Source: Pseudorhizobium endolithicum
Lineage (GTDB): Bacteria; Pseudomonadota; Alphaproteobacteria; Rhizobiales; Rhizobiaceae
Direction of reading: 5' to 3'
NCBI RefSeq assembly: GCF_902153245.2
Contig: NZ_CABFWF030000011.1
Location: 129,959 to 174,426 of the forward strand
DNA length: 44,468 nucleotides
Below the pieces are notes generated by a model, which did not search any database, was not told where the DNA came from, and worked only from the letters and a program-made list of their open reading frames with translations. This document shows positions 33,632-41,746 of this stretch, one piece after another; positions within the stretch are counted from its first letter, which is position 1, and every line of letters begins with the position of its first letter. A program made the translations under genes and the position numbers.

Positions 33632-34264
33632 CTAGAGGAAAGTCTCCTCCATTGGATGCCATCCCCCATTGTCATGGCTGAACTGCGGGATGTGCGCCAG
33701 GCTGTGAATGAGCGACGCGTCAGCCCCCAGTTTCTCCTGCCAGTCACGTGCTTCTGTCAGAATGACGCCGATACCGACCACGTCGCCGCCAGCCTTCCGG
33801 ACAAGATCGACCGATCCCTTGAGGCTCGATCCAGAGGCAACGACATCATCCACCACAACCACGCGCTTGCCGCTTAAGAGCGGGATGGCGCGGCGGTCGA
33901 GCAACAGCTTCTGGTCTCCTTTAGAGGTGATAGAGGTGATGGTCTGAACCAATGCGTCGCCGAGATGAATCTTCGGCGACTTTTGGAGGATCACGTAGTC
34001 GTCGAGACGAAGCGCTCGGCTGACTTCAATGGCGACGGGGATGCCGAGCGTCGCCGCTCCTACAACGACATCCGGTTCAAGGTGCGCGAGCTTCTTGGCG
34101 AGTTGCCTGCCGACATGTTCGCCGAAGCGCACGCCGAGGTCTATCACCATCATCAGCGAGATTGCGAAGTCAGGTGTGATCGGAACAATCGGAAGGTCGA
34201 TCTTTAACCCGGCGACATCAACACTCCAAGTTTGGTCGGCGGATGAGGTGTCAGTCATTGTCAT
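33632..34264 (-). CDS. phosphoribosyltransferase, adenine/xanthine PRTase-like
   Basis: 210 residues of the type I PRTase fold. The PRPP-binding signature VVVVDDVVASGSS is at about 136, with PDVVVGAATLGIPVA as the upstream loop and a hood at the N-terminus. It starts in an ATGA overlap with the ECF T component, so it is translated with the transporter. PRTases convert a free base plus PRPP to a nucleotide; here the pairing suggests the imported base is trapped immediately. The exact base cannot be told from sequence. Confidence 0.87.
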   Translation of the reverse strand: MTMTDTSSADQTWSVDVAGLKIDLPIVPITPDFAISLMMVIDLGVRFGEHVGRQLAKKLAHLEPDVVVGAATLGIPVAIEVSRALRLDDYVILQKSPKIHLGDALVQTITSITSKGDQKLLLDRRAIPLLSGKRVVVVDDVVASGSSLKGSVDLVRKAGGDVVGIGVILTEARDWQEKLGADASLIHSLAHIPQFSHDNGGWHPMEETFL

Positions 34265-34932
34265 GCCTTGTGGTCCTTGAGGTTCAGCTTCGGCTCCACG
34301 AGCAGGCCGACGTTGCGCCAGGTTGTGCGTTTGTGCTTCATGTCGAAGCCATAGATGGATAAGGAAATCGAGATCGCGTGTGCCATCCGGATTGCCTGGA
34401 CCAGTAGCGGTACACCTCTCGCGAGAGCGAAACGCAGCCGCGTCACGAATGGCACGTCATCGATCTCCATGCCCCTTGCGCGCTGCGCGTCAGCAATGCG
34501 TTCGAAATCTTCCCGAAGCATCGGAATGATGCCGAAGGTCAGCGACAGGACGAGCGTCACGATTGGCGGCAGCCGCGCCGCGCTTGCGGCTGCCAGGATG
34601 GAGCCGGGCGAACTTGTTTCCATCACGAAAAAGAACGCAGCGGTGGTCGTGACCAAGCGCGCAGCCATACCCGTGGCAATAGTTGATGCATTGGTCAATG
34701 ACTGGCCTTGAAGGGCAAGATTCACGAGCCAGCTCGCAATTACTAGTACCACAAGTAGGACTGCACCCTTCAGATACGCCCTCAGGCCCGGCACCTTGAC
34801 TGCTGCCAAGAAAACTACGGAAGCAATCGCAAGCGGCACGCCAAACTGCCAGCCGGGCACCATCCATGCGACCAGCATCACCAGGAACGCTGCAGCGAGC
34901 TTGAGGAAGAAGTTGACGTCATGAAAGCGCAT
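34261..34932 (-). CDS. ECF transporter T component (EcfT)
   Basis: About 223 residues from ATG at 34932, overlapping the ATPase gene by 14 nt. Five or so membrane segments are seen (for example FFLKLAAAFLVMLVAWMV and GAVLLVVLVIASWLVNLAL). The cytoplasmic coupling region contains the Ala-Arg-Gly motifs expected of EcfT: DAQRARGMEI and ALARGVPLL. EcfT links the substrate-binding S protein to the ATPases. It overlaps the PRTase start by 4 nt. Confidence 0.88.
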   Translation of the reverse strand: MRFHDVNFFLKLAAAFLVMLVAWMVPGWQFGVPLAIASVVFLAAVKVPGLRAYLKGAVLLVVLVIASWLVNLALQGQSLTNASTIATGMAARLVTTTAAFFFVMETSSPGSILAAASAARLPPIVTLVLSLTFGIIPMLREDFERIADAQRARGMEIDDVPFVTRLRFALARGVPLLVQAIRMAHAISISLSIYGFDMKHKRTTWRNVGLLVEPKLNLKDHKA

Positions 34933-36454
34933 GGGACGCCTCCATGCTCGGCTGAAAGCTTGGCTTGGGCCACTGGAGCATCTGATAGCTTTTGCTCTGC
35001 CAGGCCTCGTCGGTTGGACCATCGAAAGCAATGTATCCCTGATCTAACACTAGAACCCGCGATGCGGCTTCTGCGACAAGCTCAAGATCATGAGATATCA
35101 GCATGACCGCTCGTCCCGCTAAAGCTGCGTCGTCGAGGAAGAGGTCGAGCATCCGGCGCCCCTGTAGATCGCGCGCAAGCAGCGGCTCATCTAAGATTGC
35201 GATTGGAGAGCCCGCCGCATCGGCACAAGCAAGACCGAGCAGGGCCTGCTGACGCGAGGACAGAGCAAAGGGATTGGCTTCCTCGAATCCCGCCAAACCA
35301 TACTTCGCTAAAAACCCCTTTGCTCTGTCGATCACCGTCGGATCTTTGGCTATCGAGGTTGATGCAGTGATAGCAAATGTCACTTCCTGAAGCAGCGTCA
35401 TGTTGAACAATACCCGCCGCATGTTCTGCGGCAGGTAGGCGATCGAGCGTGCTCTGCGGGCAGGTGTCCACCCTGCCGCATCCTGTCCTCCTATGACGAG
35501 CGATCCAGATGCAATCTTCACCAAGCCGAGGATCGACTGAAAAAGCGTGGTCTTGCCAGCGCCATTGCGGCCGATCAGGCCAATAATCTCGCCGGCGCGA
35601 ATGTTGAAATTGATGTTCTCGAGCACCGCCCGCCCATCAGTTCGAGTGAGCCTCGTCTTCAATCCGGATACCGACAGAAGTGTTGTCAACTGCAGCGTGC
35701 TTTGGCGGATCGCGCGGCGGCGCCGAGGCGGGAGCACACCAGCGTCGATCCACACTGCCTCCTGATCGAGAAGTGCAGCTTTCGGTGCCGCCGGCGACAG
35801 TGTACCGGATTGTAAGAGCGCAATTTCATCGACGACTTCTGAAACGGAGGCCGGATCCTGCTCCGAGATCAGCAGCGCGGGAATTTCGGCATGTAACTTC
35901 TGCAATATCCGAACCAGGCGTTGACGAGCAGCCGGATCAAGTCCGATCGTAGGCTCGTCGAGCACGAGTAGTCTAGGAGCCGCAGCCAAAGCTGCAGCGA
36001 TGGCCACCATCCGCCGCTCTCCTCCGGATAGCGTCAGCACTCTTCGCCCGCGTAGGTCGCTGAGCTCTAGCGATGACAGGAGAGCCTTTATGCGCTCCCT
36101 AATCTGGTGTTTTTCGACCGACCTGTTTTCCAGAGGAAAAGCGATGAGATCCTCGACGCTCAGGTCCCATAGCTGGTCTTCCACGTTCTGTGTCACGATG
36201 CTGACAACGCCAAACCATTTATCGGTCGGAATGCTTCTCACCGGGCGATCATCGAAGTCAATGTTACCGGAAAAGACTTCAGGCCGAACAAGCCGCGGTA
36301 TGATGCCGGCCGCTGCGTTGAGGAGCGTCGTCTTCCCGCTTCCGGCGGCGCCACAGATAAGCAGGCGACGACCTGAGCTCACTGCCAGAGAGGCCTCGAT
36401 GACAGCTGGCGAGCCGCCACCAAAGCCAACACTCAAGTTTCTAATGCTAAGCAC
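34919..36454 (-). CDS. ECF transporter fused double ATPase (EcfA-A')
   Basis: 511 residues with two ABC domains. Domain 1 (about 1-230): Walker A CGAAGSGKTT, signature LTLSGGERRM, Walker B LLVLDEPTIGLDP. Domain 2 (about 260-500): Walker A GRNGAGKTT, a degenerate signature ALSSRQQALL in place of LSGGQ, Walker B IAILDEP and a switch His in LISHDLEL. This is the fused EcfA1-A2 arrangement common in proteobacterial group I ECF systems. The altered second signature suggests one ATP site is weakened. It lies 15 nt after the S gene. Confidence 0.9.
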   Translation of the reverse strand: MLSIRNLSVGFGGGSPAVIEASLAVSSGRRLLICGAAGSGKTTLLNAAAGIIPRLVRPEVFSGNIDFDDRPVRSIPTDKWFGVVSIVTQNVEDQLWDLSVEDLIAFPLENRSVEKHQIRERIKALLSSLELSDLRGRRVLTLSGGERRMVAIAAALAAAPRLLVLDEPTIGLDPAARQRLVRILQKLHAEIPALLISEQDPASVSEVVDEIALLQSGTLSPAAPKAALLDQEAVWIDAGVLPPRRRRAIRQSTLQLTTLLSVSGLKTRLTRTDGRAVLENINFNIRAGEIIGLIGRNGAGKTTLFQSILGLVKIASGSLVIGGQDAAGWTPARRARSIAYLPQNMRRVLFNMTLLQEVTFAITASTSIAKDPTVIDRAKGFLAKYGLAGFEEANPFALSSRQQALLGLACADAAGSPIAILDEPLLARDLQGRRMLDLFLDDAALAGRAVMLISHDLELVAEAASRVLVLDQGYIAFDGPTDEAWQSKSYQMLQWPKPSFQPSMEASHALS

Positions 36455-36469
36455 GTTACACAGTCTTTG

Positions 36470-37045
36470 TCAGAAGCGGGTAAAACCTGCCGGGTGAGCG
36501 CTCTTGAGGATCTTCAGTGCAGGGATGACGAGCAGCGGTGTCCCGATGATCATCGGGACGATATCAGAAAGGCCGAGATAGCCCATCGCCCACCAGAAGG
36601 GAAAGATACCGAGGTAGGCGAGGCTCGCCGATACGGCCAGAACCATGATCAGGCCAACGATCAGGCAAACCGCTGCAATTTTTAGCAGCGTAATACGGTT
36701 CATCTCTACCTTAAGCGGATTAAACAGAAGGCCTGGGATGAGGCCGGTCAGGCCGACCATGATGCCGTCAACGATTAGCGAATGCGCGGGGATGAAGGTG
36801 CCTGCCAGAAGCGACCAGACGATCGTGCCAAGGTAACCGCAGATGAACCCACTGCGCCACCCCAGAAGGATACCGACCAAGGGCGGCAGGAAGGCGAAGA
36901 TGCGCCACTGAATGACGCCGGGCACCAGTTGGATAGGATTGGCGTAAGCCCACAGCACGCCGGTTGCGGCAGCAGCGACAATGGATAGAACAATCGGGAA
37001 CAGGGTATTCCCTTCTCCCTGTGCATAAGCGGCATTTGACATCAT
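36470..37045 (-). CDS. ECF transporter substrate-binding S component
   Basis: 191 residues with about six membrane segments (for example LFPIVLSIVAAAATGVLWAY, FAFLPPLVGILLG and LKIAAVCLIVGLIMVLAV). Size, polytopic layout and first position in an S-A-T-PRTase operon make it the substrate-specific subunit. GGAGAACC precedes the ATG at 37045 (a second ATG follows). The substrate is unknown, but the coupled phosphoribosyltransferase points to a purine, pyrimidine or related base. Confidence 0.82.
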   Translation of the reverse strand: MMSNAAYAQGEGNTLFPIVLSIVAAAATGVLWAYANPIQLVPGVIQWRIFAFLPPLVGILLGWRSGFICGYLGTIVWSLLAGTFIPAHSLIVDGIMVGLTGLIPGLLFNPLKVEMNRITLLKIAAVCLIVGLIMVLAVSASLAYLGIFPFWWAMGYLGLSDIVPMIIGTPLLVIPALKILKSAHPAGFTRF

Positions 37046-37089
37046 GGTTCTCCGTAGACTAGTTCCTCCTGTTCTAATGCAAGATGCGT

Positions 37090-37149
37090 GCCTGTCCGGG
37101 GCGGCCTGTACGATCGGCGCCGATTGCAGCTCGTCTTCATCTGACAGGC
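37090..37149 (-). promoter_or_regulatory. structured leader of the ECF-PRTase operon with alternative hairpins
   Basis: In the mRNA sense (minus strand) GCCTGTC at 37149-37143 can pair with GACAGGC at 37096-37090, or its first six bases with ACAGGC at 37109-37104; the two pairings exclude each other. Between them is the 12-bp palindrome ATCGGCGCCGAT (37113-37124). It ends about 45 nt before the S-component start. It fits no riboswitch class I can name. Confidence 0.45.
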
Positions 37150-37228
37150 AAGCTCTGCATCACGCGCAATGCTGCGATGCAACATAAGACGTAGGTGAAA
37201 GCTGTGGCTTCGGCTATTGTTCTGGTAT

Positions 37229-37371
37229 CGAAGTGTGCACCTCCTCCCGCACCTTCGTGACATAAGGCGCTCACTCCTCCCGAGCGTCTGTCAGAGCAGC
37301 GGCATCCTCCTCCCAGTCGCTGTTCAGCATTACCAAAGCCTGCCGCACCTCCTCCCGCGGCAGGCTTTTTT
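37229..37371 (+). ncRNA. array of four CCUCCUCCC-loop hairpins (cuckoo/CcsR/alpha-r14-type sRNA)
   Basis: Four consecutive hairpins present anti-Shine-Dalgarno loops. HP1 37229-37257, loop with CCTCCTCCC at 37240-37248. HP2 37265-37289, loop with CTCCTCCC. HP3 37294-37325, motif at 37306-37314. HP4 37335-37368, motif at 37348-37356 in the loop of an 11-bp stem (AAAGCCTGCCG / CGGCAGGCTTT) running into TTTTTT, a Rho-independent terminator that fixes the plus strand. Alphaproteobacterial cuckoo RNAs, CcsR in Rhodobacter and the NfeR1/alpha-r14 family carry this motif and act on mRNAs by covering ribosome sites or titrating factors. No DUF1127 gene and no clear promoter is seen directly upstream. 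Confidence 0.8.
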
Positions 37372-37622
37372 GTGTCTTGAGACGGAACATAGGCGACAGA
37401 AGCCAATTGGTCTTTCGACAGAGACTGACGCCGACGCTTGATATGTGACGAGTCACTCTCCACTCAGCAGCTTCGCGTATCTCTGTTCGCGTTAAATCCG
37501 CCGATATGCAGAGGTGGCTTCTTGATGGGAGCGAAGTGTCGGCCATTAAGCTAAACGCCTATATCGACCAAGACATCATCCCTTTGAGGCATGGGCTGCC
37601 GGTTCAACCCCATCAAGGAGGA

Positions 37623-37896
37623 CCATCATCCAGAAGAAGACGAAGCGGCCCGTGCAGTTCGAGGTCACCGAGCAGAACAAGATTGCGCTCGCGGCGTGGC
37701 TCCCCTTTGTTCGAAGGTACGGCGGCAGCTACCTGTTCCCCAGCCGCCGGACGACGTCGCACCAGCTGTCGATGAGGCAGTATTCGCGGATTGTCCTTCG
37801 GTGGGACATGACCTGTCTGAGCTATTGCAGATTTTCCCCCACGGTCGTGCACCGCCTCGGCTATTTACGAAATGCTCGTAGGCTGGGCCTTTTCTA
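37623..37896 (+). pseudogene. tyrosine recombinase/integrase fragment
   Basis: From about 37623 the plus strand reads QKKTKRPVQFEVTEQNKIAL, then YGGSYLFPSR and SHQLSMRQYSRIVLRW. This is the middle of the catalytic domain of an integrase (between the first Arg and the HxxR region). The N-terminal part is absent and the text turns non-homologous after VLRW, so the His, Arg and Tyr catalytic residues are lost. It is a decayed relic, showing past integration activity here. Confidence 0.7.
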
Positions 37897-38368
37897 GGTG
37901 ATCGGTTGGTGTTGTGGTTGCGCCAGACATTGTGTTTCCTGCTGGAGCCGTTGTGCCGGTCATCAAACGCGGACCGCAGGCCATTAGATTATCATTTATT
38001 CCGTCGGTGTAGCCCTTCTATAACAGCCGTATTCTTATTGGTCGACGAACACCCGCCGTCCGGACGCACACCCGCAACAACTTCAGGTTCCAGCTTAGTT
38101 GATGATGACAGATCTAAGGCCGCGCTGATGGCCTACCAGCGCGCCGATCTGTCGTGACGTGACTGCGGAGAGAAGCAGGAGTGCTGCGTGTTCACCCCCT
38201 TTTGTCGGATCTGATGCAGGTGTGCGGTCTTAAGAATGGCCGCTGGCGATCCTCTCCACCGAAAGCCCCGGAGCGCCTCATCCCATAGAGGCGCGTGTCA
38301 GTGCTGAGCCGACTGGAAAGGGAGGGCCGGTGGGTGTAGGTGCGAGCTTTCGAAGAAAGGTTTACCTG
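37897..38368. other. 472-bp stretch with no supported gene
   Basis: Between the integrase relic and the RidA gene I see no domain-bearing frame and no strong hairpin. The last part must contain the promoter and leader of the RidA/TRAP cluster; GAAAGG at 38355-38360 is the RidA ribosome site. Confidence 0.55.
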
Positions 38369-38767
38369 ATGAAGCATGAGATCCTTGAGATTCCTGTCGT
38401 TTCAGAAGCGATACGGCGGCTTGGCGCTCCGACTTCTGCCCTGACCCGGATCGGCGATACTCTCTACACCTGCGGCATGCCGCCGATCGATTTGAAGACG
38501 GGGGAGATCGTGAAGGGTGACATCACGGCTCAAACGCGTGCCTGCCTAGAGGCACTGTCCTTCACGCTTAACCGTGCCGGCTCGTCGCTTGACCACGTCT
38601 TCAAGTCGCTGGTGTTTCTGACCGACAACGCACTGGCGGCAGATATGAATAAGGTCTACCGCGAGTTCTTCACAAACGGGTTTCCCGCTCGCAGTTGCGT
38701 CGCAGTGAAGCCCTGGGCGCTCTTCGACATCGAAATCGAATGCATCGCAACGGTCGCAGAGGGATAA
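38369..38767 (+). CDS. RidA/YjgF-family enamine/imine deaminase
   Basis: 132 residues from ATG at 38369, with GAAAGG 8 nt upstream. The fold signature is clear: SALTRIGDTLYTCGMPPIDLKTGEIV, then QTRACLEAL and the conserved Arg in FPARSCVAV (Arg that holds the carboxylate). RidA proteins hydrolyse reactive imines made by amino-acid enzymes; several subfamilies sit in catabolic operons. It lies about 120 bp before the TRAP genes and is probably part of the same catabolic unit. Confidence 0.9.
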   Translation: MKHEILEIPVVSEAIRRLGAPTSALTRIGDTLYTCGMPPIDLKTGEIVKGDITAQTRACLEALSFTLNRAGSSLDHVFKSLVFLTDNALAADMNKVYREFFTNGFPARSCVAVKPWALFDIEIECIATVAEG

Positions 38768-38886
38768 AGTCGAGGGTCTATAGGCCGTCCCTATAGCAGC
38801 TATTCGCAGCAGCTATTTGATGCGGAGCCACCGGCAGTGATTTATGGCTGCCAATAATTCGTGCAACAAAAGAGGGTGATACTAAA

Positions 38887-39879
38887 ATGAGCGTACCAGC
38901 ATTTTCCCGCCGTATTGCCGCCGGCCTCCTGGCCGGCATGATCGGCCTTTCCTCTGCAACAAGCGTTCTTGCGGATACGACCATCCGCCTCGGTCACGTG
39001 CTTGCGGATTCCCATAGCTGGCACAAGGCAGCAACGTCCTTCGCCAAGGAAGTGGCCGAGAAGACAGACGGACGCGTCAAGATCGAAATTTATCCGTCCG
39101 GTCAGCTGGGCACGGAAAAGGAAGTCATCGAAGGCATGCAGATCGGCACGATGGATGCCGGCGTGATCGGCAGCGGGTCCTTCCAGTTCGTCGAGCCGAA
39201 GCTCGGCATCATCGAAATGCCATATGCCTGGACGAGCCGCGAACAGGCCTTTGCCGCGCTTGACGGCAAGCTCGGTGAACAGCTCGCCGGCCTCTTGAAG
39301 CCAAAGGGCATCGAGGTTCTGGCCTGGTGGGAAAACGGCTTTCGCAACATCACCAACAACGTGCGTCCGGTCGAAAAGCCGGAAGATCTGAAGGGTCTGA
39401 AGATCCGGGTCACGCCAGACAAGGTACGGCTCGCGACCTTCGAGGCGCTCGGCGCCCAGCCGGCACCACTCGCCTTCGGTGAACTCTACTCTGCCCTTCA
39501 GCAGGGTGTGTTCGACGCTCAGGAAAACCCGCTGTCGATCATCGAATCCTCGTCCTTCTATGAAGTTCAGAAGTACCTCTCGATGACGGGCCACATCTGG
39601 GGCGCAGCCTGCCTGACTGTATCGACCATCGCATGGTCCCAGGTTTCGCCGGAAGACCAGGCAATCGTCAAGGAAGCTGCCGTCCGTTGGGGCAACGAGC
39701 AACGCAAGATGGTGGCTGAAAGCGAGCTCGAACTCCTCGAGAAGCTGAAGGCCAAGGGCATGCAGGTCAACGAAGTTGACAAGGCCGCCTTCGTCAAGGC
39801 GCTCGAGCCGATCTGGGAAAGCCAGAAAGAAACCTTCGGCGCGGATCTGCTCGCCACCATGGATACCTATCGCAAGTAA
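38887..39879 (+). CDS. TRAP transporter substrate-binding protein (DctP family)
   Basis: 330 residues with a Sec signal peptide (about 1-29, ending SVLADT) and a DctP fold: TIRLGHVLADSHSWHKAA at the mature start, then IYPSGQLGTEKEVIEGMQIG and the conserved LKGLKIRVTPDKV, whose Arg normally salt-bridges a carboxylate ligand. AAGAGGG lies before the ATG. TRAP systems import organic acids using the sodium gradient. With the amidohydrolase downstream, a carboxylated ureido or N-carbamoyl compound is a reasonable but unproven ligand. Confidence 0.93.
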   Translation: MSVPAFSRRIAAGLLAGMIGLSSATSVLADTTIRLGHVLADSHSWHKAATSFAKEVAEKTDGRVKIEIYPSGQLGTEKEVIEGMQIGTMDAGVIGSGSFQFVEPKLGIIEMPYAWTSREQAFAALDGKLGEQLAGLLKPKGIEVLAWWENGFRNITNNVRPVEKPEDLKGLKIRVTPDKVRLATFEALGAQPAPLAFGELYSALQQGVFDAQENPLSIIESSSFYEVQKYLSMTGHIWGAACLTVSTIAWSQVSPEDQAIVKEAAVRWGNEQRKMVAESELELLEKLKAKGMQVNEVDKAAFVKALEPIWESQKETFGADLLATMDTYRK

Positions 39880-39888
39880 AGAAAAGCC

Positions 39889-39913
39889 GCCCGCCCGGCG
39901 AACCCGGGCGGGC
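39889..39913 (+). terminator. intercistronic hairpin between dctP and dctQ genes
   Basis: GCCCGCCCGG and CCGGGCGGGC form a 10-bp stem with a 5-nt loop, 10 nt after the DctP stop. There is no T-tract, so it is more likely an RNA-stability or partial-termination element that keeps binding-protein mRNA in excess over the membrane subunits, as is common in such operons. Confidence 0.6.
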
Positions 39914-39967
39914 AACTACACGCGCCGCCAACCCCGATTGCAGCCATTCCCGGTTCCGGAGCCTCCA

Positions 39968-40444
39968 ATGCAAGATGCCTCGACGCGTTCTTCACGCATC
40001 GCCCGAACAATTGATGTCGCTGTAACATCGGTCGGCGCCCTCGGCGTCGCCTGTTTCACCACGCTGATCGTCTACGTCGTGGTGTGCCGCTATGCGTTTT
40101 CCTTCACGCCGCGGTGGTCGGAGGAAATCCCACGTCTGCTTCTGGTCTGGGTGACCTTCATCGGCGGCATTTCCGCCTTCATCCGTCGGACGCATCTGTC
40201 AGCCGGGCTGACGGACCTGCTCGTCAAGCCAGGCAGGCTCCGCACCGCACTCACGATGCTCGCCGCTGTGTGCTCGGCTTTCTTCCTTATCGTTCTTCTA
40301 TGGACAGGTTGGAAACTCACGGCTCTCACATGGAGCCATGAGACAACCGCGTTGAGCTGGCCGGTCGGTCTCACCTACCTGGCACTGCCGGTCAGCGCCG
40401 CCTTGTCCCTTATTGCAATCCTCCTTGTGGAATGGCGCAAATGA
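39968..40444 (+). CDS. TRAP transporter small permease (DctQ family)
   Basis: 158 residues from ATG at 39968 with four membrane segments (for example VGALGVACFTTLIVYVVVC and LTMLAAVCSAFFLIVLLW) and the DctQ motif RWSEEIPRLLLVWVTFIGG. It overlaps the DctM start by 4 nt (ATGA). The small subunit pairs with DctM in the membrane complex. Confidence 0.92.
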   Translation: MQDASTRSSRIARTIDVAVTSVGALGVACFTTLIVYVVVCRYAFSFTPRWSEEIPRLLLVWVTFIGGISAFIRRTHLSAGLTDLLVKPGRLRTALTMLAAVCSAFFLIVLLWTGWKLTALTWSHETTALSWPVGLTYLALPVSAALSLIAILLVEWRK

Positions 40445-41721
40445 GCATCGCCCTCATCGTACTCCTGAGCGTCTTTGTCCTGCTGATCCTGATCGACGCA
40501 CCGATCATGATCGCGCTTGCGCTCTCCTCGATCGCCTATTTGCTTGTCGCCGATGCTATCCCGGTCATCGTTGTGGCCCAACGTATGGTTGCCGGCATCG
40601 ACAGCTTCACGCTGCTCGCAATCCCACTCTTCCTGCTCGCGGGCGTATTGATGGTGCATGGCGGGCTCGCACCACGCATTGTCAATCTCTGCGCCGCTGT
40701 CGTCGGGCGGCGTACCGGCGGACTTGCGATCGTCATGATCGCGGCCTGCATGATGTTCGGTTCGCTCTCCGGGTCTGGTGTCGCCGACGTCATCGCCATC
40801 GGCACGATGATGCTGCCGGCCATGCGCGAGCGCGGATATCATCCCGGCTTCTCCGCGGCCGCACTCGGTTGTGCCGGTTCGCTTGGCACCGTAATCCCGC
40901 CTTCCATTGTCCTCATCGTCTACGGAACAGCCACCGGCACCTCGATCGGCAAGCTCTTCGTCAACTCGATCGGCCCGGGCATTCTTTTGGGTCTTGGCCT
41001 GATGGTTGTGGCCTGGTGGATCTCCCGTAAGAACGGCTGGAAGGGCGGCGAAGCCTTCTCCTGGGCACGGCTCGGCACGGCGCTGCGGGAATCAATCCTC
41101 GCGCTTCTTGCGCCCGTCATCATCGTCGGCGGCATTCGCTTCGGCATCTTCACCCCAACAGAAGCAGCCGGCGTCGGTGTCGCCTATGCGCTCCTCATCG
41201 GCGCCTTCGTCTATCGCCAGTTGAGCTTTTCCAAGGTCTTCAGCCTGCTCCGCGACACGACGGAGATGACCGGCGGCATCCTAATGGTCATCGCTGCGGC
41301 ATCCGTCTTCGGCTGGATCCTGACGGTTGAGCAGGTGCCGCAGATGGTGGTCAACGCGATCACTGGAACGACGGAAAGCGCCACCCTGGCACTGATCATG
41401 ATGATGGTCGCAGTGCTCATCCTCGGCACGTTCATGGAGTCGATTGCGATCATCCTGATCCTTGCCCCGGTCTTCTTGCCAGTGCTGCGCGCCTTTGAGA
41501 TAGACCCCGTCTATTTCGGGGTCCTGCTGACCATCAACCTGGCGATCGGTGCAAATACGCCACCGCTTGGCATCGACCTCATGGCCGCGTGCCGCACCGG
41601 TGGCATCCCAATGTCCGCCTCATTCCGCTACCTCCTGCCCTTCCTTAGCGTGATGACGCTTGTCTTGCTCGCTCTGGTGCTCTTCCCGGGCCTGATGACG
41701 CTGATGTCTTTCGGCTCCTGA
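40441..41721 (+). CDS. TRAP transporter large permease (DctM family)
   Basis: 426 residues from ATG at 40441. About 12 membrane segments, with DctM landmarks FTLLAIPLFLLAGVLM, FGSLSGSGVADVIAIG, SLGTVIPPSIVLIVYG and the late NLAIGANTPPLGIDL. It forms the Na+-driven translocation unit. The stop is 25 nt before the amidohydrolase start. Confidence 0.95.
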   Translation: MSIALIVLLSVFVLLILIDAPIMIALALSSIAYLLVADAIPVIVVAQRMVAGIDSFTLLAIPLFLLAGVLMVHGGLAPRIVNLCAAVVGRRTGGLAIVMIAACMMFGSLSGSGVADVIAIGTMMLPAMRERGYHPGFSAAALGCAGSLGTVIPPSIVLIVYGTATGTSIGKLFVNSIGPGILLGLGLMVVAWWISRKNGWKGGEAFSWARLGTALRESILALLAPVIIVGGIRFGIFTPTEAAGVGVAYALLIGAFVYRQLSFSKVFSLLRDTTEMTGGILMVIAAASVFGWILTVEQVPQMVVNAITGTTESATLALIMMMVAVLILGTFMESIAIILILAPVFLPVLRAFEIDPVYFGVLLTINLAIGANTPPLGIDLMAACRTGGIPMSASFRYLLPFLSVMTLVLLALVLFPGLMTLMSFGS

Positions 41722-41746
41722 TGCGGGCTCACCTTCCAATGAGAGA

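Noticed and set aside
33438..33635. 65-residue plus-strand frame convergent with the PRTase
   Set aside because: No family resemblance; it overlaps the PRTase end by four bases and has no ribosome site of quality, so it is left out.
37229..37371. Reading the hairpin array on the minus strand as a CsrA/RsmA-titrating RNA with GGA loops
   Set aside because: The terminator T-tract follows the last hairpin only on the plus strand, and GGA-type titration RNAs are not expected in this group; the CCUCCUCCC reading explains all four loops.
38842..39915. Long minus-strand open frame opposite the DctP gene
   Set aside because: The plus strand encodes a complete TRAP binding protein with signal peptide; the antisense frame has no recognisable feature.
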